This document shows, one piece after another, positions 40,352-41,420 of a stretch of 41,420 nt of DNA (the first letter of the stretch is position 1; every line of letters begins with the position of its first letter). The notes under the pieces are model-generated. The model was given only the letters and a program-made list of their open reading frames with translations, was not told where the DNA came from and made no database searches. A program made the translations under genes and the position numbers. The stretch is taken from IMG/VR virus record IMGVR_UViG_3300023184_000249, positions 1 to 41,420 of that record; one strand, given 5' to 3'. Origin of the DNA: a virus.

Positions 40352-41420
40352 TTAGAGGCCTGCCAGGCGCTTGATAGCAATAACGTTGCTGTTGTCAGCA
40401 TCGTTATCTTCTCTAGGGCTTTGGACAGTTTTATCACCAGTCACTTCCGACACACTTTCAACAATCACTTTGCGGCTATTTGTTGATCTGCCTTCGGCCA
40501 GCACTGCTGGTAGATACTTTTCGAATGCGTTTTTCAAACGTGCTGTTTGTACGCTTTCAAGTAAATTACGCATGGTTTCACGCTTCTCTTCATTGAGAGG
40601 TGCGAGCAATTCTTCCATGGTGTTTTGACGCACATTGGATTCCTTGATAATACGTATTTCACGTTCTTTGGACTCAACCAGAGTTTTTGCTCTCTGTGTG
40701 AGTTGGATGGCTTCACTCAATTGATGATCTTTGTGTGCAATCATGTTTTGCAGTTTACGAACTTCGGCTTTCTCATTGAGATGAGTAGCACCAAATTCGG
40801 CTGCGTATGCTTCAAAGATTCTACGACCAAAGTTGTTCTCGCGAGCAACTCGGATGTCTTCATGCAATTGTGTGAGTTCCGCCTTGAGGTGACGGCTAAC
40901 AGCCTGGCTCATCTTTTCAGCACTTTCCTTGACGAAACGTGCTTTGAGACCTTCCAGTTGACCACGTGCTTCACGCACCAAACGAACCTTGGTTTCCACC
41001 ACGTCACGCTTGTCTTGTGAGAATTCTTGAATTTCACGGGCCAGGGCATGCACCACAAAGTTTTCTAGTTTGGCTAGTCCTTCTGTGTGCATCTTGCGAT
41101 CTTTGCGCAGTTCGCCGATTTCTTCTGCCAATTTTGTGACCATGAAGTTGTTAAACTTAGTAGCATCTTCTTTGATCTTGGTTTGGAACTTCACGCGGTC
41201 TTCAGCCAGCGCCTGCTTTTCAGCAGCCACGGCTTGTACTTCTGCGGTAAGACCTTCTGTTACCATTCGGTCTAAGGCTTCCACCATCACTGACTTGTCA
41301 TGTTCATAGCGTTGCGCAAATTCCTCGCGGAGTTCTGCGCGAACCTGTTCACGTGCTTCAGTAAGTTTGGCATCCCAAGCCTCACTGATAGCACTGCGAG
41401 TTTCCTCGTTGATCAGTTCG
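40352..41420 (-). CDS. gp22: Prohead core scaffolding protein (gp22-like), 5' end outside the window
   Basis: The frame is open to the window edge; the visible part starts at 41419 (INEETRSAISEAWDAKL) and has 355 residues. It is almost entirely helical and highly charged: AREQVRAELREEFAQRYEHD, then VQAVAAEKQALAEDRVKFQT, a long coiled-coil region and MEELLAPLNEEKRETMRNLL. VLAE followed by G and VIVE followed by S near the C-terminus fit the [L/I]-x-E or related cut sites by which T4 gp22 is degraded in the maturing head. It builds the inner core around which gp23 assembles. The prohead protease gene is expected beyond the window. Confidence 0.9.
   Translation of the reverse strand, partial: ELINEETRSAISEAWDAKLTEAREQVRAELREEFAQRYEHDKSVMVEALDRMVTEGLTAEVQAVAAEKQALAEDRVKFQTKIKEDATKFNNFMVTKLAEEIGELRKDRKMHTEGLAKLENFVVHALAREIQEFSQDKRDVVETKVRLVREARGQLEGLKARFVKESAEKMSQAVSRHLKAELTQLHEDIRVARENNFGRRIFEAYAAEFGATHLNEKAEVRKLQNMIAHKDHQLSEAIQLTQRAKTLVESKEREIRIIKESNVRQNTMEELLAPLNEEKRETMRNLLESVQTARLKNAFEKYLPAVLAEGRSTNSRKVIVESVSEVTGDKTVQSPREDNDADNSNVIAIKRLAGL

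Overview
The window is a piece of a tailed-phage genome of the T4-like myovirus superfamily, closest in gene content to the T4-like phages of cyanobacteria and other aquatic bacteria. This rests on a recognisable late morphogenesis set: scaffold gp22, major capsid gp23, neck gp13 and gp14, sheath stabiliser gp15, small terminase gp16, sheath gp18, tube gp19 and head-completion gp4. T4-type late promoter octamers (TATAAATA and one- or two-base variants) also stand in front of the structural genes. No tRNA, rRNA, CRISPR array, integrase or insertion sequence was seen. Names come from reading the proteins by eye; no database search was run. The host cannot be determined.

Layout. 1-6803 (minus strand) is a compact, overlapping gene train. 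Seven of its products begin with a short leader that looks like the capsid-targeting propeptide of T4 internal head proteins, removed after [L/I/V]-x-E by the prohead protease. Four of these are paralogues sharing both an N-terminal MRAREF box and a C-terminal SP-V/I...F-x-GY-x-R box. An N-terminal-nucleophile hydrolase gene sits among them. 6824-13513 (minus) carries small terminase, head completion, a small structural protein, a tube-like protein, tail tube and a very large sheath (1162 aa). 13612-18285 holds a plus-strand zinc/HNH-like protein, then minus-strand dNMP kinase, DEDD exonuclease, gp13, an AT-rich glycosyltransferase-like gene and an unknown conserved protein. The exonuclease/kinase pair and the unknown protein have sigma70-type promoters instead of late ones. 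18370-21560 (plus) encodes gp14, gp15 and a Nudix hydrolase.

21555-36104 (minus) is dominated by four repetitive fibre-like proteins of 349, 1386, 1916 and 1063 aa. They are built from repeat units of 17, 23, 27 and 33 residues, with interspersed globular domains and a small assembly-like gene among them. 36163-38926 holds a sialyltransferase/Maf-like Rossmann protein, a virion-type protein and a plus-strand TPR glycosyltransferase. The window ends in gp23 and the 3' part of gp22 (minus).

How it fits together. The window encodes head core and shell, the DNA-packaging small subunit, neck, tail tube and sheath, a large fibre set, and a probable cargo of capsid-internal proteins for delivery into the host. 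Nucleotide and DNA-processing enzymes and three possible glycosyltransferases are interspersed. The late genes probably respond to a phage sigma55-like factor encoded elsewhere. The large terminase, portal and prohead protease lie outside the window. The least described parts are the capsid-targeted cassette (492-6803), the near-leaderless late promoters, and the repeat architecture of the fibres.
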